From Lutjanus erythropterus (taxonomy: Eukaryota; Chordata; Actinopteri; Lutjaniformes; Lutjanidae), in the NCBI GenBank assembly GCA_020091685.1, contig CM034595.1, positions 12,886,525 through 12,950,524 on the forward strand: a stretch of DNA of 64,000 nucleotides, in the 5' to 3' direction. Both the position numbers and the translations under genes were made by a program. The notes beneath the pieces were generated by a model. The model was not told where the DNA came from. It did not search any database and worked only from the letters and a program-made list of their open reading frames with translations. This document shows, piece by piece, positions 1 through 9,731 of the stretch. Positions within the stretch are counted from its first letter, which is position 1, and the number at the start of each line of letters is the position of its first letter.

Positions 1-27
1 TGATTTTGGGGTGAACTGTCTCTTTAA
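1..27 (+). mobile_element. Right terminus of a foldback MITE, cut by the window edge
   Basis: The first bases read GGGGTGAACTGTCTCTTTAA, the characteristic outer end of a common teleost foldback repeat whose consensus ends in GTCCCTTTAA. The rest of the element would lie upstream of the window. The copy ending near 27647 carries the same terminus (GAACTGTCCCTTTAA), so they are probably the same family. Family membership is from recognition, not a search. Confidence 0.5.
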
Positions 28-1335
28 ATAAATAAAGTAATGAATATACTTAATTATATATTTTCTCTCCCTTTTGATACAGTTAAACAATATTATGTAC
101 AGATTTGTCATTGTTCTGTGAAAACCCTGCATTTTGTCACCTTCTCCCAACCTATGGAACAAAAAACAGCTTTTTCTTATAATAAAATAAGTTTTTAAAT
201 TATTTATTTAACTTTTGAAACAGAGGAATTGAATTTCCTCAGCCCATATGAGGACAAGTAATCCTTTAGTTTATCTGAAATATCAAAAATCACCAAATTC
301 AGAGATATGTGGTTTTTGCAGCAGTGATATGTTATTATATTAATATATGTATATTATTGTATATTGGCTTACCCTGATATTCCAATGAAGGTATCAAGTA
401 CTAGTCAATCAGATGCAGAGTAGGGAGGGTTTTTTCCCTTCCTGCAAAATAAATGGTATCTATAGCCCTATCTGAAATCACCATAGTTTAATAAATGTAT
501 TTTTTTCAAGATAAAACTGCATAAAATACTTTTATTGTGACCCGTCCAAGGCACAGCAGTGCAATAATCCTGCTGTTCAGTCAGCATCTCTCTGTGCCAC
601 ACCTGTCAGGTGGATGGATTATTTTGGGAAAAGAGAAGTGCTCAATAACATGGATTTGAGCAAATTTATGGACAAAATTTGAGAGAAATAACCCTTTTTT
701 TTTTTTACATAGAAGAAGTCTTATATATTTTATTACAATTCATGAAAAATGTTAGCAAAAACAAAAGCGTTGCATTTATATTTTTATTGAGTAAACCATA
801 TACAGCATTAATGTATATGTTAGTAGATGAGTATCTGCTAAAATATATAAATTCTGGATTTTTTTACAGCTTGTTCATGAATTGTGAAACATTTAGGTGG
901 AAAGAAAGAAAGAAAAAAGTCAGTTTATACCTTTTCAAATCAAAATCATATTGATGATAATCAATGGACCTCCAGTCAGTGGTCACAAGGTAAACAATCA
1001 ATAATGCTTTCAGATTAAATTTAAAACTTTTTACATTTAAGTACATTTAAATGCATTTCCTTATAAATTTACCACTTTTTTGTCACCAGTGTACACAAGT
1101 CAAAAGTTGGGCTAAACCCAGTTTATGGGGTTTATCCTCCTCAATTGATTTTCACTGTATTTAACAAGATAAACATCACCAATCATCACAAATGCGGTGC
1201 TCCCAGTAAGGATTTTTTAACCCAGTTTATATGGCAGTGTCACTGGGAGCTCTTACGGCTGTGACTGATCTAAACAAAAGCCCATTTCACTTCACCGAAT
1301 AATGAACTGTTTGCATTAGCCCCCCTCCCCAACTA

Positions 1336-1336
<1 letters not shown>
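28..1336. other. Unassigned AT-rich intergenic sequence
   Basis: No gene, RNA or recognised transposon is visible. Short open frames of 60-91 codons are AT-rich and unsupported. A more balanced patch around 540-660 and another around 1150-1320 could be conserved non-coding DNA, but nothing in the sequence proves it. Confidence 0.5.

Positions 1337-1366
<30 letters not shown>
1337..1366. repeat. (CA)15 microsatellite
   Basis: An uninterrupted run of fifteen CA units followed by ATATA. Simple dinucleotide repeat, likely length-polymorphic. Confidence 0.97.
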
Positions 1367-1373
<7 letters not shown>

Positions 1374-1532
1374 TCACATGCATTGACAATTCCCAAAACA
1401 TCTATTGGATGAAGGTCCTTAAACAAATTATGACAGGGGATCTTCCTCACCGATCGACCTTTGCTGACCTCTTATATTGCTGATATTTATTACTGTCCTT
1501 TCTCCAGATAACACTGTGCCTACATTGCGAGC

Positions 1533-1580
<48 letters not shown>
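1533..1580. repeat. Compound (TG)10(AG)14 microsatellite
   Basis: Ten TG units pass directly into fourteen AG units without interruption. Both strands stay open across it only because the repeat has no stops in those frames. The AG half puts all purines on one strand; the TG half is alternating purine-pyrimidine, so the two halves have different potential DNA structures. Confidence 0.97.
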
Positions 1581-1583
<3 letters not shown>

Positions 1584-1674
1584 TTGTAAATCCTTTGGTG
1601 GAAGCAGCCAGGCAGCTGGTCATAAACGCCAGCTCTATAGGATTTCCACATAAAGAAAAAGAGGTGCAACAGCC

Positions 1675-1790
1675 TCTCTATCCTTTCCCACCTCCCCCGT
1701 CGCTGAGCTCTCAACCCCATCTCCTCCCCCTTCTTCCTCCTCCACCGTGGACCCCCACCTCTACTTACTCTCCCCCCTGCTGCCGTTCCA
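1675..1790. repeat. C/T-rich polypyrimidine tract
   Basis: The plus strand is dominated by C and T (CTCCCCC, CTTCTTCCTCCTCC) for over 100 bases, with few purines. Frames of 95 codons (+) and 106 codons (-) read through it and through the neighbouring microsatellite, both giving proline/serine- or arginine-rich low-complexity products. Best treated as simple-sequence DNA; a UTR or promoter-proximal tract is possible but unsupported. Confidence 0.6.
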
Positions 1791-1839
1791 CTCATGATCC
1801 GGAGAGATGTTATCGCTCCATTTAAGAAAGGAACAAACA

Positions 1840-2117
1840 AGATTATACTGTAAGTTATCCACGATTATGGCCACAAATCTGGTGCTGGAGCGAGGGCAGG
1901 AGGGGGGAGAGTGAAAGATGATAAAGTAAACGGAGTTGCTTTTCTTTTCCTCTCAGTCCATCTCCTTTTATCCGCCACACAAACAGATTTATGGGATAAA
2001 GAAGAAGAGGCTTTTGTGGACAGTATATCTTTCAAAAACAGTCAGGCCTTCTGGGAGGAGAAGAAAAAAATGTGACAATGACATATGTCTTCAACAGCCT
2101 GCGCCTTTTTCTGTCTT

Positions 2118-2119
<2 letters not shown>
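1840..2119. other. Unassigned unique sequence
   Basis: Moderately balanced sequence between two simple-repeat blocks. No gene, splice-site-bounded exon or transposon end is recognised. Confidence 0.5.

Positions 2120-2165
<46 letters not shown>
2120..2165. repeat. (TG)23 microsatellite
   Basis: An uninterrupted TG/GT run of 46 bases, preceded by a pyrimidine-rich stretch. One of the two longest pure dinucleotide arrays in the window. Confidence 0.97.
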
Positions 2166-2166
<1 letters not shown>

Positions 2167-2427
2167 CTGACTATGACATAATCCCTCATACAGAGTCAAC
2201 ACAGTGGTGAGCATTACTTAAATACATAGAACCTAACTGAGAAGAAGAGAAATAAGGAGTAAAAATTGAATTTGACTGATATATTGGTCAACAAATATTA
2301 TGGGCCGATACTGGCCTATCAAAGGCATCGGCGTACATGCACTGATATGAATACTAGCAGAACGTGTGTTAATTGCATGTCAGAAAAATCACTTGGCGTT
2401 AAAGGGAATTTGTGCATTGTCAAATGC

Positions 2428-2497
2428 TTGATTCTGATTGGTCAATTACAGCATTCTAAGATCTGTTATTTCTGTATAGCAGACCGTTGCTATGGAT
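2428..2497 (-). repeat. Inverted end of the inner repeat
   Basis: The reverse complement of this stretch matches about 70 bases near 3118-3190 (CTATACAGAAATAACA followed by CTGTAATTGACCAATCAG). This makes a long inverted pair with copy A and suggests a terminal inverted repeat or a rearranged third copy. Confidence 0.65.
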
Positions 2498-2841
2498 GCC
2501 GTTCTGATCGACTCTGGCGGATCACGTCCTGTCATATCAGTCTGCAGAAAGACGTCTGAGCCCTGCAACAAGAAACTGTTGCTCCATCAGAAAAAAAAGG
2601 AATATTTTTCCAATATCACTTTTAATATATTTGGAGAGAACAAAACTTTGGATTTGTGGTTAATGGCTGACCTTTTCAGTAAAGAATAGACGAGGAGAGG
2701 AAAACAGTACAGAGAAAGAAAGAGAGGTGAAAAGACACAAGGAGCTGGATGACAAGGAAATTGACAAAATTGAAGAACTCAGACATGAAGTAAATACTAA
2801 ACAGAACACGGTATGGGCTGCTTTGTGGCAGGATCCTGCAC

Positions 2842-3234
2842 CACCCTGTCGGGGTTTATTTGTCTATAGTGAGCCGCTCACTCTACATTATCCCTTATAG
2901 TATAAGTATACACATCACTGCTTACTGTAGATTATCCCACTTATCATACTGCTTTGAAGAAAAATAAATAATTGGACACAAAATATTAAAATGTTTTTTC
3001 AAAAATGACTTTATTGATTAAAAAATGAGTTGCTCCTATAATCAGAGTAATGGGCTGAGTCTATAATCAGAACTTTGTCCATAGTAATGGTCAGTTCTTC
3101 ACAGTAATGGTCTGTTATACATAGCAAAGGTCTACTATACAGAAATAACAAACCTGAGAAAGCTGTAATTGACCAATCAGAATTGACTATTTAGGAAAGC
3201 CATGTAATAATGTTAAATAAACCCTGACAGGGTG
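2842..3234 (+). mobile_element. Inner MITE copy A with 20-bp terminal inverted repeats
   Basis: It begins CACCCTGTCGGGGTTTATTT and ends with the inverted form AAATAAACCCTGACAGGGTG: 19 of 20 positions pair. The interior is AT-rich without coding capacity. It aligns over most of its length with copy B immediately downstream. No clear target-site duplication is visible. Superfamily not assigned. Confidence 0.6.
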
Positions 3235-3258
3235 ATGCTATTTGTATAGGGGTCTTGG

Positions 3259-3565
3259 ATCACCTTGAAGGGGTTTATTTAGCAATAATGACTCACTCAC
3301 TGTGCATTATCCCACTTGCTACATGTCTACTTTCTTAGAAAATAGTAATTTGACATAAAATATCAATTCAAATATGATTTTATTGATTTTAATTCATTTT
3401 ATTGCTCCTTCAGAGCCTATGATCAGAACTTCATCCATAGCATTTGTCAGTGCTTCACAGAAGTGATCTATTATTTCTACCAATGGTCTACTATACAGAA
3501 ATAACAGACCTTAGAGTGCTATAATCAGAATCAAGTATTTAATGAAGTAGTGTAATAAATTATAC
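3259..3565 (+). mobile_element. Inner MITE copy B, right end lost
   Basis: It begins CACCTTGAAGGGGTTTATTT and follows copy A through shared blocks (GACTCACTCACTGTGCATT, CTACTATACAGAAATAACA) but lacks the right inverted terminus. Divergence between A and B looks substantial, so the duplication is not recent. Confidence 0.6.
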
Positions 3566-3650
3566 AGAGTATTGACTGATATATTGATGTTTGAATTCCT
3601 AATATTGGTATCTACAGTGGCACCAAAAATCCAGTATTGGTCAGGCCTTA

Positions 3651-4138
3651 ATAAAAATGTCAACCCCTCAGATTGTAAATTGAAAGGCTGCTGTAAAGGC
3701 ACTCTGTCGGTTCAGCCGTGGCGTGCTCCCACATCTCGGGCGACATGCACTTTACATCTGCGCCTCCCGGCTTCTGACTGCAGCTCATCACAAAAACGAC
3801 AGAGCAGAAAAAAAAAAATACACGACACCTAGAAGTCTATTCATGTCATACAGTAGAGCGAGGGGGCTTTTTTCCATGTCTCCTCTGCAGCTACAACCAT
3901 CAATTTAGCTCTGTGGTGGCCAGTCAGCCCCTCTCTGTCCCAGCTGTGTTTGACACTATTTATCTGCTCTAGTGAAGCAGATCATTTTTGATTATTAACC
4001 TCCCACCCCAAAAAAAGAAAAGCTCCCCCGAAAAGGTTAAGACGCAAAATGACAACCTCACACGATTCCCACCAGGGCAATCAAACACTTGACTGTTACA
4101 GCTGCAGAGCCACTCCATCAAATCTTCTTTTCAAAGCG
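3651..4138. promoter_or_regulatory. Repeat-poor block, possible conserved non-coding element
   Basis: Balanced composition with scattered CpG, little simple sequence, and an AT-core cluster around TTTTTGATTATTAACC near 3990. No open frame is convincing. It is called regulatory only by contrast with the flanking repeats. Confidence 0.2.
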
Positions 4139-4400
4139 CACACACAAGCACACACACACACCATCTCTTTCTCACCCTGTCCTTCACTATGTTTTCATCC
4201 CTGCATTTTCAACCTTTTTTCCCCCCTTTGGCGTCTGACTCCCTCTCCATCTCCATCACTTTCTTGCCATCTTTTCATTTGCCTCTCAATCTAATCTTTG
4301 TCTTCCTCTCTGTGTCTCTGTCTCTCCCTCCCTTGCCACCCTCTGTCTTCATCTCTCACTCGGCTCTCTCAGTCCATGTGTGCACCCTGCCCATTAAATT
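4139..4400. repeat. CA-repeat and pyrimidine-rich low-complexity tract
   Basis: An imperfect CA run (about 4139-4162) leads into C/T-rich sequence with repeated CTCTC, TCTCCAT and CCCTCC words. The stop-free frames here encode serine/proline/leucine low-complexity peptides and are not genes. Confidence 0.75.
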
Positions 4401-4499
4401 ACAGTCCTCTCTAATAAAAGGTTGAACTTTCTTTACCCACTCATGTGGATGAAGAATCTGCCAGTTTCCTGCTGTTCCAAATTCCTGCCTCAGAATATT

Positions 4500-4800
4500 G
4501 AACACACACACGCACACACACACACACACACAGAGTCATGTTTCCATCACTTCAGAGGACATTACATTGACTTATATTCATTTCCTGGAGACTTATCCTA
4601 ACCCTGCACCCTTACTCCTAACCTAGCCTTAAACTAAACCTACCCTGACCCTAATCATAAACTAAGTCTTCACTCTGAAATTTATGACTTATGTTATGGG
4701 GACTTGTGTTTGGTCCTCATTAGGAAGGCTGGTCCCCACTACGTGAGTGTATAAACAGGTTTGTGTCCCCATAATACACATCTACACACTCACACAGAGC
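4500..4800 (+). mobile_element. Common fish dispersed repeat flanked by CA runs
   Basis: A CA array enters GAGTCATGTTTCCATCAC, followed by a CCTAACC-like internal tract (about 4596-4660) and the segment GGACTTGTGTTTGGTCC.. GGCTGGTCCCCACTACGTGA. I recognise this arrangement from the flanks of many teleost microsatellites. The telomere-like CCTAAC words are internal to the element and imperfect. No coding capacity. Superfamily uncertain. Confidence 0.6.
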
Positions 4801-4974
4801 AGTAAGAACATTGAGGACCCTGCTATGCCTCATGATTAACATTTATTCTTCTCACTTAGAGTGTCACAAATGCTAACATGCAACTGCTCACACACACATA
4901 AACACAATGATGTATTTGTCAGCCCCCTTTCCCCTGCTGTTTCAAACCTGTCTCCCTGACATCTTCATTCTATA
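4801..4974. other. Unassigned spacer
   Basis: Unique sequence with short CA words; nothing recognised. Confidence 0.5.
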
Positions 4975-5290
4975 CACACCGGTGCCATTACGCCTGCCCA
5001 TCCAATAAATTAAGCCCATTTACTCTTCTGAATTATGTTATGTTTATTGATGCTCGTATAATTTAATTTCACACAAATTCCATTAAAGATTATGCTCTCT
5101 GTCACAGAGCAGCACTTCCAGGAGAGAGGGGAATCTAATCGGGTTATAATGGATCTGAGACATGCATTACAGTTGGGACACACAGTGTGCACCCACGCAC
5201 ACAATTGTCATCTTAATAATGCAGAGTCAAGCAAACGGATCAATGGTCTCCACGATGATGCCGTCAAACCGCACTAAGTGACAGGAAGCT
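4975..5290. promoter_or_regulatory. Repeat-poor block, candidate conserved non-coding element
   Basis: Balanced, low-repeat sequence with ATTA/TAAT cores and words such as CTAATCGGGTTATAATGGAT. The style resembles vertebrate conserved non-coding elements. Stop-free frames exist on both strands over the same interval, which argues against coding. Confidence 0.3.
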
Positions 5291-7043
5291 TTCAGAGCTT
5301 GCTATCAAAAGGAAGTCATCTCTGGGGGGTTGTACTGTCTTCCAGACCTGCGGGGAATAAAACATGTCACCTCAGTTACACAGCTGTGTTAAACACAGCA
5401 CAGAACTACACTCTGAAATACCTCATGTGAGAACCCTATTAGACACTTTGGAAAATTAGGTGCAGATATTAAAACTACAAGCCGGATATTTGTATGAAGT
5501 TCCATTGCACTTGTCAATTTTGCCTAGTTGGTAATTCAGTCTTAATGAAATCACTTTTTAGAGGTCTATTAATGATGCCAGAATGGGCCTGTATACACAC
5601 TTTTCATATCATGTTTTTCAAACTGCCCAGTTCTTCAGAAAAAAACAAAACAAAAACTTTGTACTATCACAATCAAAAATCATGAAACAACTTGAGGTTT
5701 GCGAACTGTTAAAGTTACAGATTTGCCTTTTGATTTCAACTTGCACAAAGATGCCTGTGAGTACTTGTTTTTGTGTTTTGTTTGATGACTTTGATACAAA
5801 AATATCTCAGTTGGTGCCACAGTGTCATTAAACATTCATCTTATATTCCTGATACGATTTTACAATATATACCATGTGCGAATGTGTGTTTATTTGACTG
5901 GAATGTTAAAGGAGTAATGTTCAACCTTACTGGTAGAGACACTATGGTTTGGTGCCCCTAAGTGGAAATTAAAGATAGCTATGGAAACTTTAAATGTTTC
6001 ACTTAATTGACCATAAATAAAGTGACGTATGTAAAGAAATGTATCCTATCAGTGAGAAGTGGAGGCCTGGCTACAGCAGACTAATCTGTGCACATCAGTT
6101 TGGGTCTCCTTGGTTCATTTTTGATTTTTACAGGGTGTTATCAATGCATGTAGACTGAAATGCCTCTGGACACAACTGGATAGATCTACAGCCAATCAGA
6201 GCAACTAAACGTGTGACAGAGCACTGAGTGACAAATGCAAGTTGGGCGCTATTTGGTCCATTTTCAGGCGGCCTGATCACAAACCATAAAAACATTTGAC
6301 ATGAGAAATAGGCAATGCAGAAACAGAATCTTGATTTATATTTGATCAGCACAGCCTAGTTTGACAGTTTGATCATAGTTTCATAAGCCCGATGCGTTGT
6401 GTCAGAAACCTGTGACGTGTGACTTTTCAAACCTGGACCAGCGTTGCTCATCAGTTAGTAATCGTATCAAGCCCACCCCGTATTAAATACACTGTTGTGA
6501 CTGGCCCAAAAAGAGCCAACACGAGTTTGTCTTAATGGTAGGATGGTCATGACATATCTCTCAGAGCAAATGAAACCTGACCTTGAACATTTGTCTGGTT
6601 CTCAGCCAAGAAAAGTGATAGAGAGGGCTAAAAACCTGACGTGTTGGGTTTGGGATGTCTTTTTGTGTAAAGGACCAGGCTAAAGCAGGACTCAGGTTGG
6701 TTGGTTTATTATTATGTTACTTAATAAGAAAAAAGAAAAATAAAATAAAAAAATTTAAAGCAAAAATTCTAAAAAGCGAGCTTCTTAAAATCCCTTACAA
6801 TTCAGGGAATGCCATTACACTGAGGAAACAGTATGACCCCTTATTGTGACAATAGAAAAAAAACATCATTAGCTAGATACAGTGTAAATATTGCCATGAT
6901 ATTCCAATAAACGATAGAAAGATCCCTTACACAAACATGGTTTGGACCTTTGGACTGTTGCCGTTGAGTGCTGTTTGGAAATATATTTTGAGTTTACCTG
7001 GCAGGCTCACCTGGCTGATACTGGGAAAAGTCTTACATTGATC
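5291..7043. other. Unassigned unique sequence, possible old repeat at about 5910-6480
   Basis: Mostly AT-rich sequence. The segment starting TTAAAGGAGTAATGTTCAAC near 5909 has the TTAAAGG-type start seen in several fish MITEs, and the text to about 6480 (GGGTCTCCTTGGTTCATTTT) reads like a dispersed repeat. No matching right terminus was found, so it is not annotated as an element. Open frames of 60-82 codons are unsupported. Confidence 0.35.
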
Positions 7044-7051
7044 TGCTAACC

Positions 7052-7471
7052 CAGGAGTCACCAACCTTTACTTTCAAAAGAGCCATTTTTGACACACAAA
7101 CAAAAAAATCTGTCTGGAGCTGCAACTATTGCAAAATCTGTATTTTCCTTTGAGACTTTTCTTTTTGAGGATTTGGTATACATAGCTGGTCAAGGGAAAC
7201 TCAAAGCTAGAAATATACAGTATGTAGGCTATGACAAATTAAAATATCTTTTTTTTATTATTCAGTGAATAGGTTGTACATTTTTACAACTGGAGAATGT
7301 AAGAATCACTTTATGCCTACAAAAATGATCGATAACAATCAAAATGTTATAATGTATAATGTAATAACTGTTAGTTATTTCCATATCATTTTTTCTCAAA
7401 GCCACAGAGAGCCACTAGAGAGAGACAAAAGAGCCACATGAAGCTCTGGAGCCACAGGATGCAGTCCCCTG
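7052..7471. mobile_element. hAT-type non-autonomous transposon with 8-bp target duplication
   Basis: The left end CAGGAGTCACCAACC and right end GGATGCAGTCCCCTG fit the CAGGGGTC..CAACC type of terminal inverted repeat known from hAT elements in fish. The immediate flanks, TGCTAACC on the left and TACTGACC on the right, match at 6 of 8 positions, as expected of an aged 8-bp hAT target duplication. The 420-bp body repeats AGAGCCA words near both ends and has no transposase frame. A related remnant lies at 49925-50152. Confidence 0.75.
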
Positions 7472-7479
7472 TACTGACC

Positions 7480-8922
7480 AGCAAGGCAGATGATTTACTA
7501 TTTTTGAGATGCTATATTGTTACATGCTGGTTTTAAATGCATGAAAGGCACAGGTACGGGCCGGGGACTGGTTCAGGATTCGGTTTTAGGCCTGAGGAGA
7601 ACTGCTCTGTTTAATTAAATATGTTGAATAGTGTCTCCATTAGTGAGGACTTTTAATGTAAGAGACTTTTTGACAACTAAAGGTTTATGTATTTTTGAAA
7701 GAATTATCATTCTTGTAAACATATTATAGAGGATAGTTGACATGAGGTTCCATCTTTTATCTGCTAAATTTTCAGCAACTGTTGAACTGCAACTGAGAGT
7801 TTTAAATGCTTAATGCCCACCAAACAAAATTAGATATACAGTATCATTTTTGCAATTTTGCATACTTTCTTAAAAATGGCTCTTGAAGATGCAGCTGTTT
7901 TGACCTTGTTGATGAGATAATACATCTAAAATCTTTCCTTTGTTTGTATGTGGGTTGCACATCCTTTATTAGAGGACTAACCGCTGATCCACATCATGCA
8001 ACAATTAAAACTGAATAATAACTGCAATTAGGAGCCAGTTCACAATTCTGATGTCCTGGAGCTTCACGTCAGCCACTCCTGAGTCATTGCTCCGAAACCA
8101 TAATCTACCACAACACTTGGTTTGCCTTTCTTTGTCATGACAATAAGTAGGAGCTTAGTCACAGTGAGAGCAGAGACAAATAATGAGGATTTATGTTGGT
8201 ATTATTTAGAAGGCTAAGTGGAAAATGATTGGAGCCCATTACAATTTTTGGCACCAATGATGCCTTCTTACTCTATTCTTTTTTAAAGTATTTAATCTAT
8301 TACAAAATTTACTTTATATACTATACCTTTTGGTATATTACTGAGTTTGAGGGGATACTGTGCAAGAATACCACCAGTATGCGTAGAGACTGTCTTTGTG
8401 TTCTTAACTCTATTTTTCTCTTGTTTACATTCCCTTGTAAAGTGACAGGCTTATTAAGAATAAGTTTCTCCCACACCTCCCAATAAGCCATTTGTAAGGC
8501 TTGAGGTGGAGTTTATCAACGGCGTGTAATAAGAGGCATGTAGCCTAGGTCCACTGTGGCTTTGTCTTCATTTACCTGCCTGTACATGTGTTGTATTCAG
8601 GATTAATTTGCTGCTTTGATGTATTAAAAAGAGCCAGAGGATTTCCAGTGGCACGCTCCCCAAGGTGGACGCCTTTAAAAGGAGCTTTTTCTTCATTCCT
8701 GCACTTAGGTTTATTACAGATCCCCAGACTGTCCAATTTTAAAGAAATATGCCTCCAAAATAGCAGGATAATTGTTTTTACTTTCAGGCGATTCCTGAGA
8801 AGGAAAATCAAACGTGGCAACCGAGCTCGATTTTATGAAACCTGAGCAGTGGCAATGCATGATGGGAAGAGGATGGAACTAGTTTTTCATGTTCTTTTAG
8901 AGGTCTAAGATTACAAGCAATA
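7480..8922. other. Unassigned unique sequence
   Basis: AT-rich sequence with no recognised transposon ends or exons. A more balanced patch around 8500-8850 has stop-free frames of 82-85 codons on opposite strands over the same bases, which is typical of chance. Confidence 0.5.
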
Positions 8923-9731
8923 TAAAGGGACAGTTCAAATAATTTGAAGTGGGGTTGTATGAGGTACTTGCAGTCAGCATAACCACAGTTTAAAGACGCA
9001 GTACCAGCAGAGATTAAGCAATGCACTGCTATGAACAGGGTCAGCAGCAGAATGTATTTTAGCCATTTCTTACAAAAAAACATTAAAAAAACCACCCCTT
9101 TACCTTAGAGGCAAACAGCCTTTACTAACTGGAAACCAACATTATATATTGCTTTCTCCAAACCAACTAAACTCCATTAGAGAAATGACTAATTTTACCT
9201 TCCACAACATGGGAGCTGCTGGTCAATCGCTGCCTCATTCTATTAGTTTGTTTGCGTTGTTGTCTTGACTTTTGTGAATTTGAACTAAACTTTTAAAACA
9301 CCTCAGTCACACAATAATACAAACAAGCAAAGTGATCGTGGCAGTGTTAGACCAGTAACCCCTATATTCTGCAAGGTAAAATGACTGATTTCTCCTATGG
9401 AGTTTAGTTGGTTTGGAGAGAGTGATACTTATTATTATTATTATATACTTAGCTTATATAACAGCAGTTTCCCATCTAAAAAGGCCATGTGATGGCAATG
9501 TTAAGTGGTCAAAATAGTCTAAGTATAGTGTATTTTTTTTAGGTGCACCTTTTTTAGGTGGCTAAAATACATTTTGCTGCTGACCCTGTCCACAGCCCAC
9601 ACTGGTACTCCTGCCACTTCCACAAACTGGGGATGTGTCCACTGCCATCTACCATACATTGTAATACATTGACTATAATCAGTCAAGCAACTCATACAAC
9701 CCCACTTTGAATAATCCAAACTACGCCTTTA
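8923..9731. mobile_element. Foldback transposon: ~810-bp near-palindrome
   Basis: The left arm starts TAAAGGGACAGTTCAAATAA and contains AAGTGGGGTTGTATGAG; the right arm ends with their reverse complement. Further in, GGGTCAGCAGCAGAATGTAT pairs with ATACATTTTGCTGCTGACCC, and CTCCAAACCAACTAAACTCC pairs with GGAGTTTAGTTGGTTTGGAG. Pairing continues almost to the centre (about 9250/9330), so arms are roughly 330-400 bp with a small loop. The left arm has one internal deletion relative to the right. I recognise the family as a common percomorph foldback repeat. No coding capacity. Confidence 0.8.

Larger units (their letters stand above)
2266..3650. mobile_element. Composite DNA-transposon repeat, non-autonomous
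   Basis: Both edges carry the TGAC..ATATTGG / CCAGTATTGGTCAGGCC type of terminus that I associate with a common fish DNA repeat. A 15-bp block TTGACTGATATATTG occurs identically near the left edge (2272) and again near the right edge (3572). The interior holds three related copies of a second repeat: one inverted (2428-2497) and two direct (from 2842 and from 3259). No transposase frame is present. Exact outer limits are uncertain. Confidence 0.55.

Noticed and set aside
1199-1250. GCTCCCAGT / ACTGGGAGC hairpin as an RNA gene or terminator
   Set aside because: Only nine paired bases with a 34-base loop; expected by chance in a window this size.
1520-1840. Opposite-strand frames of 106 and 95 codons
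   Set aside because: Simple-sequence DNA (TG, AG and C/T tracts) removes stops on both strands.
4596-4660. CCTAACC-like tract as interstitial telomere repeat
   Set aside because: The units are irregular and sit at a fixed place inside a known fish dispersed repeat, not as a TTAGGG array.
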